Assembly (NCBI GenBank): GCA_947475875.1
Contig: CANJME010000005.1
Coordinates: 99,119-163,118, forward strand
DNA length: 64,000 bases
Direction of reading: 5' to 3'
Origin: Caulobacteraceae bacterium
Lineage (GTDB): Bacteria > Pseudomonadota > Alphaproteobacteria > Caulobacterales > Caulobacteraceae
Shown here piece after piece: positions 30,158-38,847 of the stretch. The notes beneath the pieces were generated by a model, which was not told where the DNA came from, searched no databases, and was given only the letters and a program-made list of their open reading frames with translations. Position 1 is the stretch's first letter. Each line of letters opens with the position of its first letter. Both the position numbers and the translations under genes were made by a program.

Positions 30158-30218
30158 GGCGAATCTCCTGATGCGGGCGCGCGCGAGCGGGCCCTGTTTA
30201 GACGGGTGGATGGGGGGA

Positions 30219-30455
30219 TCAATCCCGGAGTTTGGGCAGATCGCCGGGTGCGTCGTCGTCGCGCACCACCCGCTCGGCCTTCGGCGGCGGGGGCGGATCG
30301 AATTTCAGGAAAACGATGAGCATCCAGAGCGCGCTGGCGGCCGATGGATACTTGCGCACCACACCCCGGCTCATGCGCAGGCCCAGCCAGCCGGCGAACA
30401 GCACCGCGGCCGCAATGCCCACGATCCAGCCGATGATTTCCAGAAATGAACCCAC
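30219..30455 (-). CDS. Small membrane protein, unknown function
   Basis: A 78-residue protein with one N-terminal membrane segment ([20 protein letters not shown]), a second hydrophobic stretch ([13 protein letters not shown]), then a Pro-rich and charged tail ([20 protein letters not shown]). It sits between hemA and glyA on the same strand, 62 bases upstream of glyA. Its family is not recognised and its coding status rests on composition and context. Confidence 0.6.
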   Translation of the reverse strand: MGSFLEIIGWIVGIAAAVLFAGWLGLRMSRGVVRKYPSAASALWMLIVFLKFDPPPPPKAERVVRDDDAPGDLPKLRD

Positions 30456-30517
30456 GCCGCCCTGCCCTTCGCCAGTTGCGAAGATCGGAACGAGGGTGCG
30501 GAATTACAATGCTGAAG

Positions 30518-31747
30518 TTAGGCCGCCACGCCGCCCATGCGTTTGACGTTGCAGTGGGTCCACAGCTTGTCCATGGCCTTCACCAGTCCGTCCATCATGC
30601 CGTCATCGTGGAACGGGCTGGGCGTAAAGCGCAGGCGCTCGGTGCCCTTGGGAACGGTGGGATAGTTGATCGGCTGCACATAGACGCCGAAGTCGGTCAG
30701 CAACATGTCCGAGATGATCTTGCAGTGCACGGGGTCGCCCACCAGCACCGGCACGATGTGGCTGACCGACGGCATCACAGGCAGGCCAATTTCGCGGAAG
30801 CGGCGCTTCAGCGTCTCGGCGCGCTCCTGGTGCGCGATGCGGATCTCGTTGTGCTCTTTCAGGTAACGGATCGAGGCGATGGCTCCGGCCGTAAGGGCCG
30901 GTGGCAGCGCCGTCGTGAAGATGAACCCGTCGGCGAACGAGCGGATCGCATCGACGATCTCGCGGCTGGCGGCGATATAGCCGCCCATCACGCCGATGGC
31001 CTTGCCTAGCGTGGCCTCGATGATGTCGATCTGGTCCATGACGCCGTCGCGTTCACACACGCCCGCGCCGCGCTCGCCGTACATGCCGACGGCGTGCACT
31101 TCGTCGATATAGGTCAGGCAGCCGTATTTCTTGGCCAGCGCCACGGTGCCCGGGATGTCCGAGATGTCCCCGTCCATCGAATAGACGCTCTCGAAGGCGA
31201 TCAGCTTGGGCGCGTCGGGGTCGGCTTCGGCAAGCAGTTCCTCGAGGTGCGCCAGGTCGTTGTGGCGAAACACCTTGCGGGCGCCTTTGCCGTTGCGGAT
31301 GCCGGCGATCATCGAGTTGTGGTTCAGCTCATCTGAAAAGATGATCAGCCCGGGCAGGATCTTGTAGAGCGTCGCCAGCGTCGCCTCGTTGGAGACGTAA
31401 CCCGAGGTGAAGAGCAGCGCCGCTTCCTTGCCATGCCAGTCGGCGAGCTCGCGCTCCAGCTCGACGTGATAGTGGGTGGTGCCCGAGATATTGCGCGTGC
31501 CGCCGGCGCCGGCGCCGGCTTCGTCGATCGCCTCGTGCATGGCGTCAAGCACGACGGGGTTTTGACCCTGGCCGAGATAGTCGTTCGAACACCAGACGGT
31601 GATCTCGCTCTCGCCGCCGTTTTCAGACGTATAGGTCGCGTACGGGAAATTGCCCCGATGGCGCTTCAGATCGGCGAATACGCGATACCGGCCTTCGGAC
31701 TTGACCTGGTCGATCGCGGCTCTGAACGCAGCCTTGTAATCCATCAT
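30518..31747 (-). CDS. hemA: 5-aminolevulinate synthase
   Basis: A 409-residue ALAS, marking the C4 (Shemin) route to heme used by alphaproteobacteria. Family segments are [57 protein letters not shown] and the PLP lysine in [14 protein letters not shown]. The start has two adjacent ATGs (31747 and 31744) behind a GAGG. An FNR-type box at 31866-31879 and a hairpin at 31844-31860 lie upstream. Confidence 0.97.
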   Translation of the reverse strand: MMDYKAAFRAAIDQVKSEGRYRVFADLKRHRGNFPYATYTSENGGESEITVWCSNDYLGQGQNPVVLDAMHEAIDEAGAGAGGTRNISGTTHYHVELERELADWHGKEAALLFTSGYVSNEATLATLYKILPGLIIFSDELNHNSMIAGIRNGKGARKVFRHNDLAHLEELLAEADPDAPKLIAFESVYSMDGDISDIPGTVALAKKYGCLTYIDEVHAVGMYGERGAGVCERDGVMDQIDIIEATLGKAIGVMGGYIAASREIVDAIRSFADGFIFTTALPPALTAGAIASIRYLKEHNEIRIAHQERAETLKRRFREIGLPVMPSVSHIVPVLVGDPVHCKIISDMLLTDFGVYVQPINYPTVPKGTERLRFTPSPFHDDGMMDGLVKAMDKLWTHCNVKRMGGVAA

Positions 31748-31843
31748 CACATCCTCGGATGGCCGGGGCACGATCCGGCCAGCTTTGTTTTGCCAGTCTT
31801 TTCGCACGGACCGGCCTTAAAAGTCCATACAGGAACATATCCT

Positions 31844-31860
31844 GCGCGGATTAACCGCGC
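31844..31860. other. Hairpin in the hemA upstream region
   Basis: GCGCGG-attaa-CCGCGC is a perfect 6-bp stem about 100 bases upstream of the hemA start. It abuts a second short palindrome, AGGA-acata-TCCT (31831-31843). Both lie between the FNR-type box and hemA. Confidence 0.35.
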
Positions 31861-31865
31861 CTGAC

Positions 31866-31879
31866 ATGATTCAGATCAA
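31866..31879. promoter_or_regulatory. FNR/FixK-type box upstream of hemA
   Basis: The site ATGAT-TCAG-ATCAA matches the FNR/FixK consensus TTGAT-N4-ATCAA at all but one defined base. It is 119 bases before the hemA ATG and 18 bases past the stop of the upstream gene, so hemA is the likely target. FnrL/FixK control of hemA is known in other alphaproteobacteria. Confidence 0.6.
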
Positions 31880-31897
31880 ATCGCACTGCGATAAGGC

Positions 31898-32785
31898 CTA
31901 GCGCGGCTTTTGAAACTTCAGAATGAACTGGTCCGTCTCACCCCGGACCGAGCCTTCGAACACGCGGCTGGTCTTGGTGTCGGCCGGATTGCGCAGAACA
32001 TTGCTCTCGCCGACCAGTTTGAAGCCGGCTTTCAGCACTTCCAGCCGGACCAGCATTTCATCGATCCGGTGCAGGGCCGCGCTCGCCCCGCCGGTCTGAT
32101 TCATGGCGTAGTCGCCGGTGCCGGGAACCGCCGAGTGATCGAGCACAATATAGGTGCCGCCCGGCTTCAGCATGTCGAAGATCGCCTTGTTCAGCGCCGG
32201 CCGGTTGGCGGTCGGGATGTCGTGATAGTTCCGCGAGGTCCAGACCAGATCGACCGGAACCGGCGGCTTTGCGGCCGGCAGGTTGGTGTTGGTGATCACG
32301 CTGACCTTGCCGCCGTATCCGGCGTCAGCCGCGATGGCGTTAGCGGCGTTGGCGCTCTGGGGCGTGTTGCCGATGGCGTAAACGTGGCCCTTGCCGCTGA
32401 CGGCCTTGCCGAAGATGCGGGTGAAATAGCCGGCGCCGGGCAGGTATTCGGTGATGACGGTGTCGGGGCCCACCCCGGCGAATTTCAGCATTTCGGCCGG
32501 CTTGCGGAACTCGTCCTGGCAGATGTCGGCGGCCGGACGGGTCGAGGCCGTGATCGCATCGGCGATATTCTTGGCCGTTCCCTTCGGCACAGCGGCTGTC
32601 GTGCTGGCCTTGGCCGCGCTCGGCACCGCGGCGCAGGCCGGCGGCGGACCGGCCGGACCACGACCACCGCCGGGGGCGGCGCCGGGAGCCGCGCCGCCAC
32701 GTCCCGCGGGCGGCTGGGCGATCGCGGCGCCCGCGACCAGCAGTGCGGCCAGAGCCAGGCCGGAGATCAGTTGAACCTTGCGCAT
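31898..32785 (-). CDS. Exported class I SAM-dependent methyltransferase-like protein
   Basis: A 295-residue protein. A signal peptide (MRKVQLISGLALAALLVAGA AIAQ) and a Gly/Pro/Ala-rich stretch of about 40 residues precede a Rossmann methyltransferase domain. That domain starts with motif I around VITEYLPGAGYFTRIFG, where the canonical first glycines are Tyr-Leu-Pro; a post-I LVWTSRNYHDI and ILDHS-like YIVLDHSAVPG follow. ATG 32785 follows GGAAGGA. A periplasmic methyltransferase has no obvious SAM supply, so the substrate and even catalysis are uncertain. It lies between hemA and hemB. Confidence 0.8.
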   Translation of the reverse strand: MRKVQLISGLALAALLVAGAAIAQPPAGRGGAAPGAAPGGGRGPAGPPPACAAVPSAAKASTTAAVPKGTAKNIADAITASTRPAADICQDEFRKPAEMLKFAGVGPDTVITEYLPGAGYFTRIFGKAVSGKGHVYAIGNTPQSANAANAIAADAGYGGKVSVITNTNLPAAKPPVPVDLVWTSRNYHDIPTANRPALNKAIFDMLKPGGTYIVLDHSAVPGTGDYAMNQTGGASAALHRIDEMLVRLEVLKAGFKLVGESNVLRNPADTKTSRVFEGSVRGETDQFILKFQKPR

Positions 32786-32913
32786 GGGTGTTCCTTCCGT
32801 GAACGGTGTTCTTGATTGCGCCAAGCTATAGCATGACTTTGGCCGCGCGACAGGCCATGCGTGGGCCTCTTGCGGCTTGCATCCGGCAAGACCCCGGGTC
32901 TATCGAACGGGAC

Positions 32914-33924
32914 ATGATCACTTCATCCTTTCCGGCCCTGCGCCACCGCCGTCTTCGCCAGTCCGACTGGATCCGCCGCCTGGTCCGCGAGACCGAGCCC
33001 CGCCCCTCCGACCTGATCTGGTCGATGGTCGTCCACGACGGCAAAGAAGCCCGCATCCCGGTCGCCTCCATGCCGGGCATGGAACGGCTGAATGTCGCCG
33101 AGGCCGCCAAGGCCGCGAAAGAGGCGAAATCGCTGGGCATCCCCTGCATCGCCGTCTTCCCGCACATCGACGGCGCCAAAAAAGACCCGCGCGGCTCCGA
33201 AGCTGACAATCCAAACGGCCTCGTCGCCGACGCCATCAAGGCCATGAAGGACGCCGCCCCCGAGGTCGGCATCATGTGCGACGTGGCGCTCGATCCCTTC
33301 ACCATCAACGGCCACGACGGCATCGTCGACAAGGGCCGCATCCTCAATGACGAGACCGTCGAGCGGCTGGTTAGCCAGGGCCTGATGCAGGCCGAGGCCG
33401 GCGCCGACATCATCGCCCCCTCCGACATGATGGACGGCCGGGTGGGCGCTCTGCGGAGCGCTTTCGAGACCGCCGGCCACCAGGACCTGATGATCATGTC
33501 CTACGCCGCCAAATACGCCTCGGCCTTCTACGGCCCGTACCGGGACGCGATCGGCTCAGGCAAGCTGGGCACCGGCCCGGAGGAAAACCCCGCCGACAAG
33601 AAGACCTACCAGATGGACCCCTCCAACACCGAGGAAGCTCTGCGCGAAGTCGCGCTCGACATCGCCGAGGGCGCCGACATGGTTATGGTCAAGCCGGGCA
33701 TGCCCTATCTGGATATCGTCCGCCGCGTCTCCGAGACCTTCAACATGCCGACCTTCGCCTTCCAGGTCTCGGGCGAGTACGCCATGATCATGGCCGCCGC
33801 CAACAACGGCTGGCTGGATGGCGACCGGGCAGTGATGGAGAGCCTCGGCGCGTTCAAACGGGCCGGAGCGGATGGCGTCATCACCTACTTCGCGGCCCGG
33901 GCGGCGCGGATGATGGGCGCGTAG
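32914..33924 (+). CDS. hemB: Porphobilinogen synthase (ALA dehydratase), Mg-type
   Basis: A 336-residue HemB with the two catalytic lysines in MSYAAKYASAFYGPYRDA and MVMVKPGMPYLDI. In the metal loop the zinc-type cysteine triad is replaced by DVALDPFTINGHDG, the aspartate-rich Mg-dependent form seen in Pseudomonas. It condenses two ALA molecules to porphobilinogen, one step after hemA. ATG 32914 is used; a longer upstream frame adds residues unlike the family. Confidence 0.95.
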   Translation: MITSSFPALRHRRLRQSDWIRRLVRETEPRPSDLIWSMVVHDGKEARIPVASMPGMERLNVAEAAKAAKEAKSLGIPCIAVFPHIDGAKKDPRGSEADNPNGLVADAIKAMKDAAPEVGIMCDVALDPFTINGHDGIVDKGRILNDETVERLVSQGLMQAEAGADIIAPSDMMDGRVGALRSAFETAGHQDLMIMSYAAKYASAFYGPYRDAIGSGKLGTGPEENPADKKTYQMDPSNTEEALREVALDIAEGADMVMVKPGMPYLDIVRRVSETFNMPTFAFQVSGEYAMIMAAANNGWLDGDRAVMESLGAFKRAGADGVITYFAARAARMMGA

Positions 33925-33928
33925 CACC

Positions 33929-34047
33929 TTCCCTCCCACGAAGTTGGGAGGGTGGCTCGGCGCAATGCGCCGAGACGGGTGGGCGAGTCCCGAGTTGCCC
34001 ACCCTGGCCGCTAACGCGGCCGTCCCTCCCGACAAGCGGGAGGGAAA
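33929..34047. repeat. Structured intergenic repeat, family 1 copy C
   Basis: Third copy, between hemB and the enoyl-CoA hydratase gene, which run in the same direction. The left terminal hairpin is CTCCCA-type and the right CTCCCG-type, the reverse of copy B. The inner stems are CTCGGCGC-aat-GCGCCGAG, GGTGGGC/GCCCACC and GGCCGC-taac-GCGGCC. Confidence 0.85.
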
Positions 34048-34140
34048 GCAGACGTCTTGCCGTCTTTGTCCGCCAACGCCCCCTTCCCCGCCGCGCCGCC
34101 GCCCACTAGGTTTGCCGCCACAAACAAACGGGGATCCGAG

Positions 34141-34926
34141 ATGGCGTACGAAAAACTCAAGGTCGAGCAGGACGGCAAGGTCGTCATCCTGACCCTCAAC
34201 GATCCGGCCTCGCTCAACGCCGCCAGCAATGAGGTGGTCGCCGATTTCGTGGACGCCATCGGGCGCATCGCCTCGGGCGAGATCGCCTGCCGCGCCATTG
34301 TCATCACCGGCGAGGGGCGCGGGTTCTGTTCTGGCGCCAATCTCGCGGGCCGCGGGCCTGGCGGCGGCACGGGCGATGCCGGCGAGCGGCTGGAGGCGGT
34401 GTTCAACCCCCTGATGCGCAAGATGCGCGACCTGGCCGTCCCCATCGTCACCGCTGTCAATGGCCCGGCGGCCGGCGTCGGCTGCTCGCTCGCTTTGATG
34501 GGCGACATCGTGGTCTGCGCCGAGAGCGGCTACTTCCTGCAAGCGTTTGGCCGCATCGGCCTGGTTCCCGACGGCGGCTCGACCTGGATGCTGCCGCGCA
34601 TGATAGGCAAGGCGCGCGCCATGGAGATGATGCTGCTGGCCGAGAAGATCCCCGCCGCCCAGGCGCTCGACTGGGGCCTGGTCAATCGCGTGGTTCCCGA
34701 CGCCGACCTCATGTCCACCGCCATCGCCCTGGCCAAAAAGCTCGCCGACGGTCCCGCCTCCATCGGCATGATCCGTAAGCTGGTCTGGCAATCCCTCGAC
34801 CTCGATCACACCGGCGCCCTCGACGCCGAACGCTGGACCCAGAAAGACGCCGGCTCGACCGCCGACTTCGCCGAGGGCGTGAAGGCCTTCCTCGAGAAGC
34901 GTCCCGCCCAGTTTACGGGCGCCTGA
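34141..34926 (+). CDS. Enoyl-CoA hydratase/isomerase family protein
   Basis: A 261-residue crotonase-fold protein. The oxyanion-hole segments are GEGRGFCSGANL and GPAAGVGCSLALMGDIVV, followed by FGRIGLVPDGGSTWMLPRMIG, most like PaaG-type 2-(1,2-epoxyphenyl)acetyl-CoA isomerases. Asp in LVPDGGS occupies the catalytic acid region. The exact substrate cannot be assigned, as no beta-oxidation or phenylacetate genes are adjacent. Confidence 0.88.
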   Translation: MAYEKLKVEQDGKVVILTLNDPASLNAASNEVVADFVDAIGRIASGEIACRAIVITGEGRGFCSGANLAGRGPGGGTGDAGERLEAVFNPLMRKMRDLAVPIVTAVNGPAAGVGCSLALMGDIVVCAESGYFLQAFGRIGLVPDGGSTWMLPRMIGKARAMEMMLLAEKIPAAQALDWGLVNRVVPDADLMSTAIALAKKLADGPASIGMIRKLVWQSLDLDHTGALDAERWTQKDAGSTADFAEGVKAFLEKRPAQFTGA

Positions 34927-34947
34927 GCGTGCTCTCACCTCCGACCA

Positions 34948-34965
34948 TCCCCGCGAAGGCGGGGA
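34948..34965. repeat. Single CCCCGC hairpin
   Basis: TCCCCGC-gaag-GCGGGGA lies in the 55-base gap between the enoyl-CoA hydratase and acyltransferase genes. It is the same hairpin type as the pair at 27539-27622. Confidence 0.6.
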
Positions 34966-34981
34966 CACACGGAATAGGGAA

Positions 34982-35764
34982 ATGAACTCCCTGCTCTTCG
35001 CCATCGCCTACTGGTGGCTGAACGTCTTCTACGCGCTGACCGCCGTAATCGCGTCGCTATTGCCGGGGCGCGGCGCGCTGACCGCCGTCATCCGTTTCTA
35101 TTCGGCCCGCCAGCTCTGGGCCCTGCGCGCGTTCGGCGGCATCAAGGTCAATCTGAAAGGCCAGGAGCGCCTGCCCGCCGGCGCTTTCATTATCGGCGCC
35201 AAGCACCACAGCTGGGGCGACGGCTTTGTCATGTTCGCCAATGTGCCGAACCTGTCTTTTGTCACCGGCGACCATCTGGAGAAAATTCCGCTTCTGCGCG
35301 GCATCCTGCAAAAGCTGGGCGCCATCGTGGTCGACAGCTGCGGCGGTCCCGAAGCCCGCAAAGCGCTGTCCCAACAGGCCGCTGCCGCCCACGCTGAAGG
35401 CCGCCGCATCCTCATCTATCCCGAAGGCCACCTGTGCGCGCCCGGCGAGCGGTTCCGCTACCGCACGGGAATCTTCCACATGTACAAAGACTTCGACCTG
35501 CCGGTCGTGCCGGTGGCGACGAACCTCTCGTGCTTCTGGCGCAAGCAGGATTTCAAAAAGACCCCCGGGACCGCAACGATCGAATTCCTCAACCCCATCC
35601 CCACCGGCCTTCTCCGCGGCGAATTCATGGCCCGGCTGGAAGCGGCCTGCGAAACCCGCACCAACGAACTGATCGCGCTGGCCACCGGCGAGCCGGTGCG
35701 CGAGGCCGTGCTGGTCGAATGGGATGAGAAGCGAAAGGTCAACTATCGGGTGGAGCGGGCCTAG
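34982..35764 (+). CDS. 1-acylglycerol-3-phosphate acyltransferase (PlsC-like)
   Basis: A 260-residue membrane-associated acyltransferase. It has an N-terminal hydrophobic segment (ALTAVIASLLPG), the HX4D catalytic motif in KHHSWGDGF, LGAIVVDSCGG, and the substrate motif IYPEGHLCAPGERF with Glu-Gly conserved. It probably makes phosphatidic acid or acylates another lyso-lipid. It is 55 bases after the enoyl-CoA hydratase gene and overlaps the opposite-strand 79-residue gene by 4 bases at its 3' end. Confidence 0.9.
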   Translation: MNSLLFAIAYWWLNVFYALTAVIASLLPGRGALTAVIRFYSARQLWALRAFGGIKVNLKGQERLPAGAFIIGAKHHSWGDGFVMFANVPNLSFVTGDHLEKIPLLRGILQKLGAIVVDSCGGPEARKALSQQAAAAHAEGRRILIYPEGHLCAPGERFRYRTGIFHMYKDFDLPVVPVATNLSCFWRKQDFKKTPGTATIEFLNPIPTGLLRGEFMARLEAACETRTNELIALATGEPVREAVLVEWDEKRKVNYRVERA

Positions 35765-36000
35765 GCCCCGAGTTGCATCTCAACGAAACTTGGCGTGTCG
35801 CAGACCCGTTCGGCGGGCCCAAGCTCGCCATCCTCGCCCTGCACATGCAACAGCACCGGCCGGCCGATCACCTCGCAGGCAAAGCGGCGGGCCACCTTCT
35901 CGGCCTGCGCCTTGGTCGCAAAGGATCGGGTGCGCAGGGACGGGCCAACAACACTCCAGCCATTGGCGATGCGAACGACGCCAAAATGAATTTCCGACAT
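35761..36000 (-). CDS. Small conserved-looking protein, unknown function
   Basis: A 79-residue protein beginning MSEIHFGVVRIANGWSVVG, with a Lys/Ala helix FATKAQAEKVARRFACEV, resembling the pattern of DUF2188-type proteins (a Trp-Val strand followed by an AxxxA helix). The ATG at 36000 has a near-perfect AGGAGG 7 bases upstream, which strongly supports translation from here. An extended frame to 36087 would lack this. The assignment to a family is tentative. Confidence 0.7.
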   Translation of the reverse strand: MSEIHFGVVRIANGWSVVGPSLRTRSFATKAQAEKVARRFACEVIGRPVLLHVQGEDGELGPAERVCDTPSFVEMQLGA

Positions 36001-36443
36001 ATCCGTCCTCCTCTGCCACGAAGGTGGGCCCGGCTTATGTTGCCAACATGACAAACGTGATCCCGTTTCGTGACGCTGACAACCCACGAACCCGTGATTT
36101 CCTTGGTAAATCCGGGATTTACCGCATTCCGATGCAGAACCGAAGCTTGGCTGGAATGAGAGAAATCGAGCGTGCGGCGCTCTATGTAATAGTGGGCGGG
36201 CCGTTGGCCCGCACGATCACGGGTCCTCGCTTTGCGAGGACGGGCACAACGATCACGACGTAAGTCTTCTGCCGCGCAAGCGCGGCGTCGTTTTTCAAAA
36301 TTCACACGCCTGACGCTCTGCGTCGTGATCGTCGCGAATGCCGTCGCTTATGCGACGGCGGCCTGACCGTGCGGCCCCCTTGGGCCGCCCACTATTATAG
36401 AGATTTCCTGACGCTCCAGCCCATCCGGCCAAGCACCGGCCCG
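36001..36443. other. 443-base gene-free interval before ndk
   Basis: No convincing gene lies here on either strand. It contains the perfect hairpin GGTAAATCC-g-GGATTTACC (36105-36123) and the large symmetric palindrome at 36180-36402. Open frames in it are shadows of these structures, rich in Arg and His. Confidence 0.7.
36180..36402. repeat. Symmetric multi-hairpin palindrome next to ndk
   Basis: Terminal arms 36180-36199 and 36385-36402 pair with a 2-base bulge. Each arm continues into its own hairpin (GCGGGCC-gtt-GGCCCGC at 36196-36212 and GCGGCCC-cctt-GGGCCGC at 36371-36388). Next inward on each side is another hairpin (GTCCTCGC-ttt-GCGAGGAC at 36223-36241 and GCCGTCGC-ttat-GCGACGGC at 36340-36359). 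Then come the 12-bp perfect pair ACGATCACGACG (36249-36260) and CGTCGTGATCGT (36321-36332), and a central hairpin GCCGCGC-aa-GCGCGGC (36271-36286) followed by TTTTT. Confidence 0.85.
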
Positions 36444-36863
36444 CTAGCCAGGAATCTGCTCAGCGGTAAAGAACTGGGCGATCTCGATGCCGGCGTTTTC
36501 AACGCTGTCCGATCCGTGGACGCAGTTTTCACCCACCGACAGGGCGAACGCCTTGCGGATGGTGCCCTCGTCGGCCTGGGCCGGGTTGGTCGCGCCCATC
36601 ACTTCGCGGTAGCGCGCGACGGCGTTGTCGCCTTCCAGCACCTGCACCACCACTGGCGAGCGGGTCATGAATTCCACCAGTTCGCCATAGAACGGGCGCG
36701 CGGCGTGGACTTCATAGAACTTCTCGGCCTCGGCCCTGGTCATATGAATGCGGCGCTGGCCGACGATGCGCAGCCCCGCGCCCTCGATCATGGCGTTGAT
36801 CTGGCCCGTCAGGTTCCGCTCGGTGGCGTCGGGCTTGATGATCGAAAAGGTGCGCTCGGACAT
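36444..36863 (-). CDS. ndk: Nucleoside diphosphate kinase
   Basis: A 139-residue NDK. It starts [20 protein letters not shown], contains [18 protein letters not shown] and [17 protein letters not shown], and the phospho-histidine is His116 in VHGSDS. It equilibrates nucleoside di- and triphosphates. It is a single minus-strand gene, divergent from the ABC-F gene, with the large palindrome beginning 41 bases past its stop. Confidence 0.98.
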   Translation of the reverse strand: MSERTFSIIKPDATERNLTGQINAMIEGAGLRIVGQRRIHMTRAEAEKFYEVHAARPFYGELVEFMTRSPVVVQVLEGDNAVARYREVMGATNPAQADEGTIRKAFALSVGENCVHGSDSVENAGIEIAQFFTAEQIPG

Positions 36864-36960
36864 GGCGAATACTCGGTCTTTCTCGTGGGGAGGTTGGAAT
36901 TGCGGAACGCGCGGCTTATAGCCACCGCCCTTCCAAGGTCAAACCCCCCAGAATCACGCC

Positions 36961-38841
36961 GTGCTCCGCATTTCCGAACTCACCTATGACGCCTGGGGCC
37001 GCCGGTTCTTCGACCGCGCGAGCGCGAGCCTGCCTGTCGGCGCGAAAGTGGGCCTGGTCGGCCGCAACGGCATCGGCAAGTCGACCCTGTTCAAACTCAT
37101 TCTCGGCCAGCTGCACGAGGGCGGCGGCGAGATCACCTGGCCCAAGGCCGCGCGGATCGCCGCGGTTGACCAGGAACACCCGGCAACCCCCGTCTCCCTA
37201 CTCGACACCATCCTGGCCGCCGACGTCGAGCGCGCCACCCTGACCGCCAGCCTGGAAACCGCCGATCCGCACGATTTGGGCGACATCTACGCCCGCCTGA
37301 TCGAGATCGACGCCGACGCCGCGCCTTCTCGCGCCGCTGAAATCCTCGCCGGCCTCGGCTTTTCTACCGCCGACCTTTCCCGTCCCATGGCCGAGTTTTC
37401 CGGCGGCTGGCGCATGCGCGTGGCCCTCGCCGCCGCCCTCTTCGCCCAGCCGCACCTGCTGCTGCTCGACGAGCCGACCAACTACCTCGACCTGGAAGGC
37501 GCGCTGTGGCTCGAGGCGCGGCTGCAGAAATACCCGCACACCACCCTGATCATCAGCCACGACCGCGACCTTCTGAACAACGCCTGCGACCACATCCTGC
37601 ACATCCACAAGGCCAAGCTCGAGCTCTACACCGGCAATTTCGACGACTATGAGCGCATGCGGGACGAGAAGACCCGCCTCGCCGCCGCCTCCAACGTCAA
37701 GATCGAGGCAAAGCGCGCCCACATGCAGGCCTTCGTCGACCGCTTCCGCGCCAAGGCCTCGAAGGCGACGCAAGCCCAGTCGCGCCTCAAGATGCTGGCG
37801 AAACTGCCGCCGATGTCGGACGTGGCCGCCGAGCACACCTCACCCTTCACCCTGCCCTCGCCCGAACGGCCCCTGCCCCCGCCCCTGATCCGGCTGGAAA
37901 AGGCCTCGGTCGGCTATGACGGCAAGCCGATCCTGAACCACCTCAATCTTCGCATGGACATCGACGACCGCATCGGCCTCCTGGGCGTCAACGGCGCGGG
38001 CAAGTCGACCTTTGCGAAGCTGATCGCCGGCGCCCTGAAGACCATGGCCGGTGAGTACTTCCACAACGGCAAGATGAAGGTCGGCTGGTTCCACCAGCAC
38101 CAAATCGAGGCCCTCGACCCCACCGACACCCCGCTGGAGATCATCCGCCGGGCCATGCCGGACGCTTCCGAAAACTCCCGCCGCTCGCGCCTGGCGCAAT
38201 GGGGCCTGGCCTTCAACAAACAGGAAACCACCATCGCCAACCTTTCCGGCGGTGAGCGGGCGCGCTTGCTGCTTAATCTCGTGGCCATGGACGCGCCCCA
38301 CGTCCTCATCCTCGACGAGCCGACCAACCACCTGGATATCGATAGCCGCCGGGCGTTGCTCGACGCCCTTAATGACTACGAGGGCGGCGTGATCCTGATC
38401 ACCCACGACCGCTCGCTGATGGAGCTGGTCGCCGACCGCCTGTGGCTGGCCGCCGACGGCACGGTAAAGCCCTTCAACGGCGACATGGAAGACTACGCCA
38501 AGTTCGTCCTCGACCGCGCCAGAGTGGCCGCCAGAGCCCCCGCCCAGAACCGCGAGCCCGCCCCCGCCAAGGCCGAAGCCGTTCCGCCGGCGGTGAAAAG
38601 CGCGCCGAAAGCCGCGCCCGCCCCGCTTAAGCGCAAACTGGAAGCTGCCGAAGAGGTGCTCGCGAGGATCACCAAACAGGTCGAGGAACTCGACCTCGCC
38701 CTTTCGGACCCCAAACTCTATTCCTCCGAACCGAAAAAGGCCGCCGACCTGGGCGAAAAACGCGACCGCTTGCAGGAAAAACTCGACGAAGCCGAAGCGG
38801 GCTGGATCGCCGCGGCCGAGGCGTACGAGGCCGCACTCTAA
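36961..38841 (+). CDS. ABC-F family ATPase (Uup/YheS-like)
   Basis: A 626-residue soluble protein with two ABC cassettes. The first has Walker A GRNGIGKST near residue 37 and signature FSGGWRMRVAL; the second has GVNGAGKST near residue 345 and LSGGERARLLL. Between them is a charged linker (AKRAHMQAFVDRFRAKASKA) and after them a coiled-coil C-terminus. ABC-F proteins act on the ribosome during translation and have no membrane domain. The GTG start at 36961 gives the typical N-terminus LRISELTYD. Confidence 0.93.
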   Translation: MLRISELTYDAWGRRFFDRASASLPVGAKVGLVGRNGIGKSTLFKLILGQLHEGGGEITWPKAARIAAVDQEHPATPVSLLDTILAADVERATLTASLETADPHDLGDIYARLIEIDADAAPSRAAEILAGLGFSTADLSRPMAEFSGGWRMRVALAAALFAQPHLLLLDEPTNYLDLEGALWLEARLQKYPHTTLIISHDRDLLNNACDHILHIHKAKLELYTGNFDDYERMRDEKTRLAAASNVKIEAKRAHMQAFVDRFRAKASKATQAQSRLKMLAKLPPMSDVAAEHTSPFTLPSPERPLPPPLIRLEKASVGYDGKPILNHLNLRMDIDDRIGLLGVNGAGKSTFAKLIAGALKTMAGEYFHNGKMKVGWFHQHQIEALDPTDTPLEIIRRAMPDASENSRRSRLAQWGLAFNKQETTIANLSGGERARLLLNLVAMDAPHVLILDEPTNHLDIDSRRALLDALNDYEGGVILITHDRSLMELVADRLWLAADGTVKPFNGDMEDYAKFVLDRARVAARAPAQNREPAPAKAEAVPPAVKSAPKAAPAPLKRKLEAAEEVLARITKQVEELDLALSDPKLYSSEPKKAADLGEKRDRLQEKLDEAEAGWIAAAEAYEAAL

Positions 38842-38847
38842 AACACC

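Noticed and set aside
33556..35004. 482-codon minus-strand frame opposite hemB and the enoyl-CoA hydratase gene
   Set aside because: It runs through a structured intergenic repeat and two complete opposite-strand enzymes; no domain is visible.
35868..36305. 145-codon minus-strand frame through the large palindrome
   Set aside because: Its sequence is produced by the hairpins (Arg/His-rich), and the true start of the 79-residue gene with AGGAGG lies inside it in another frame.
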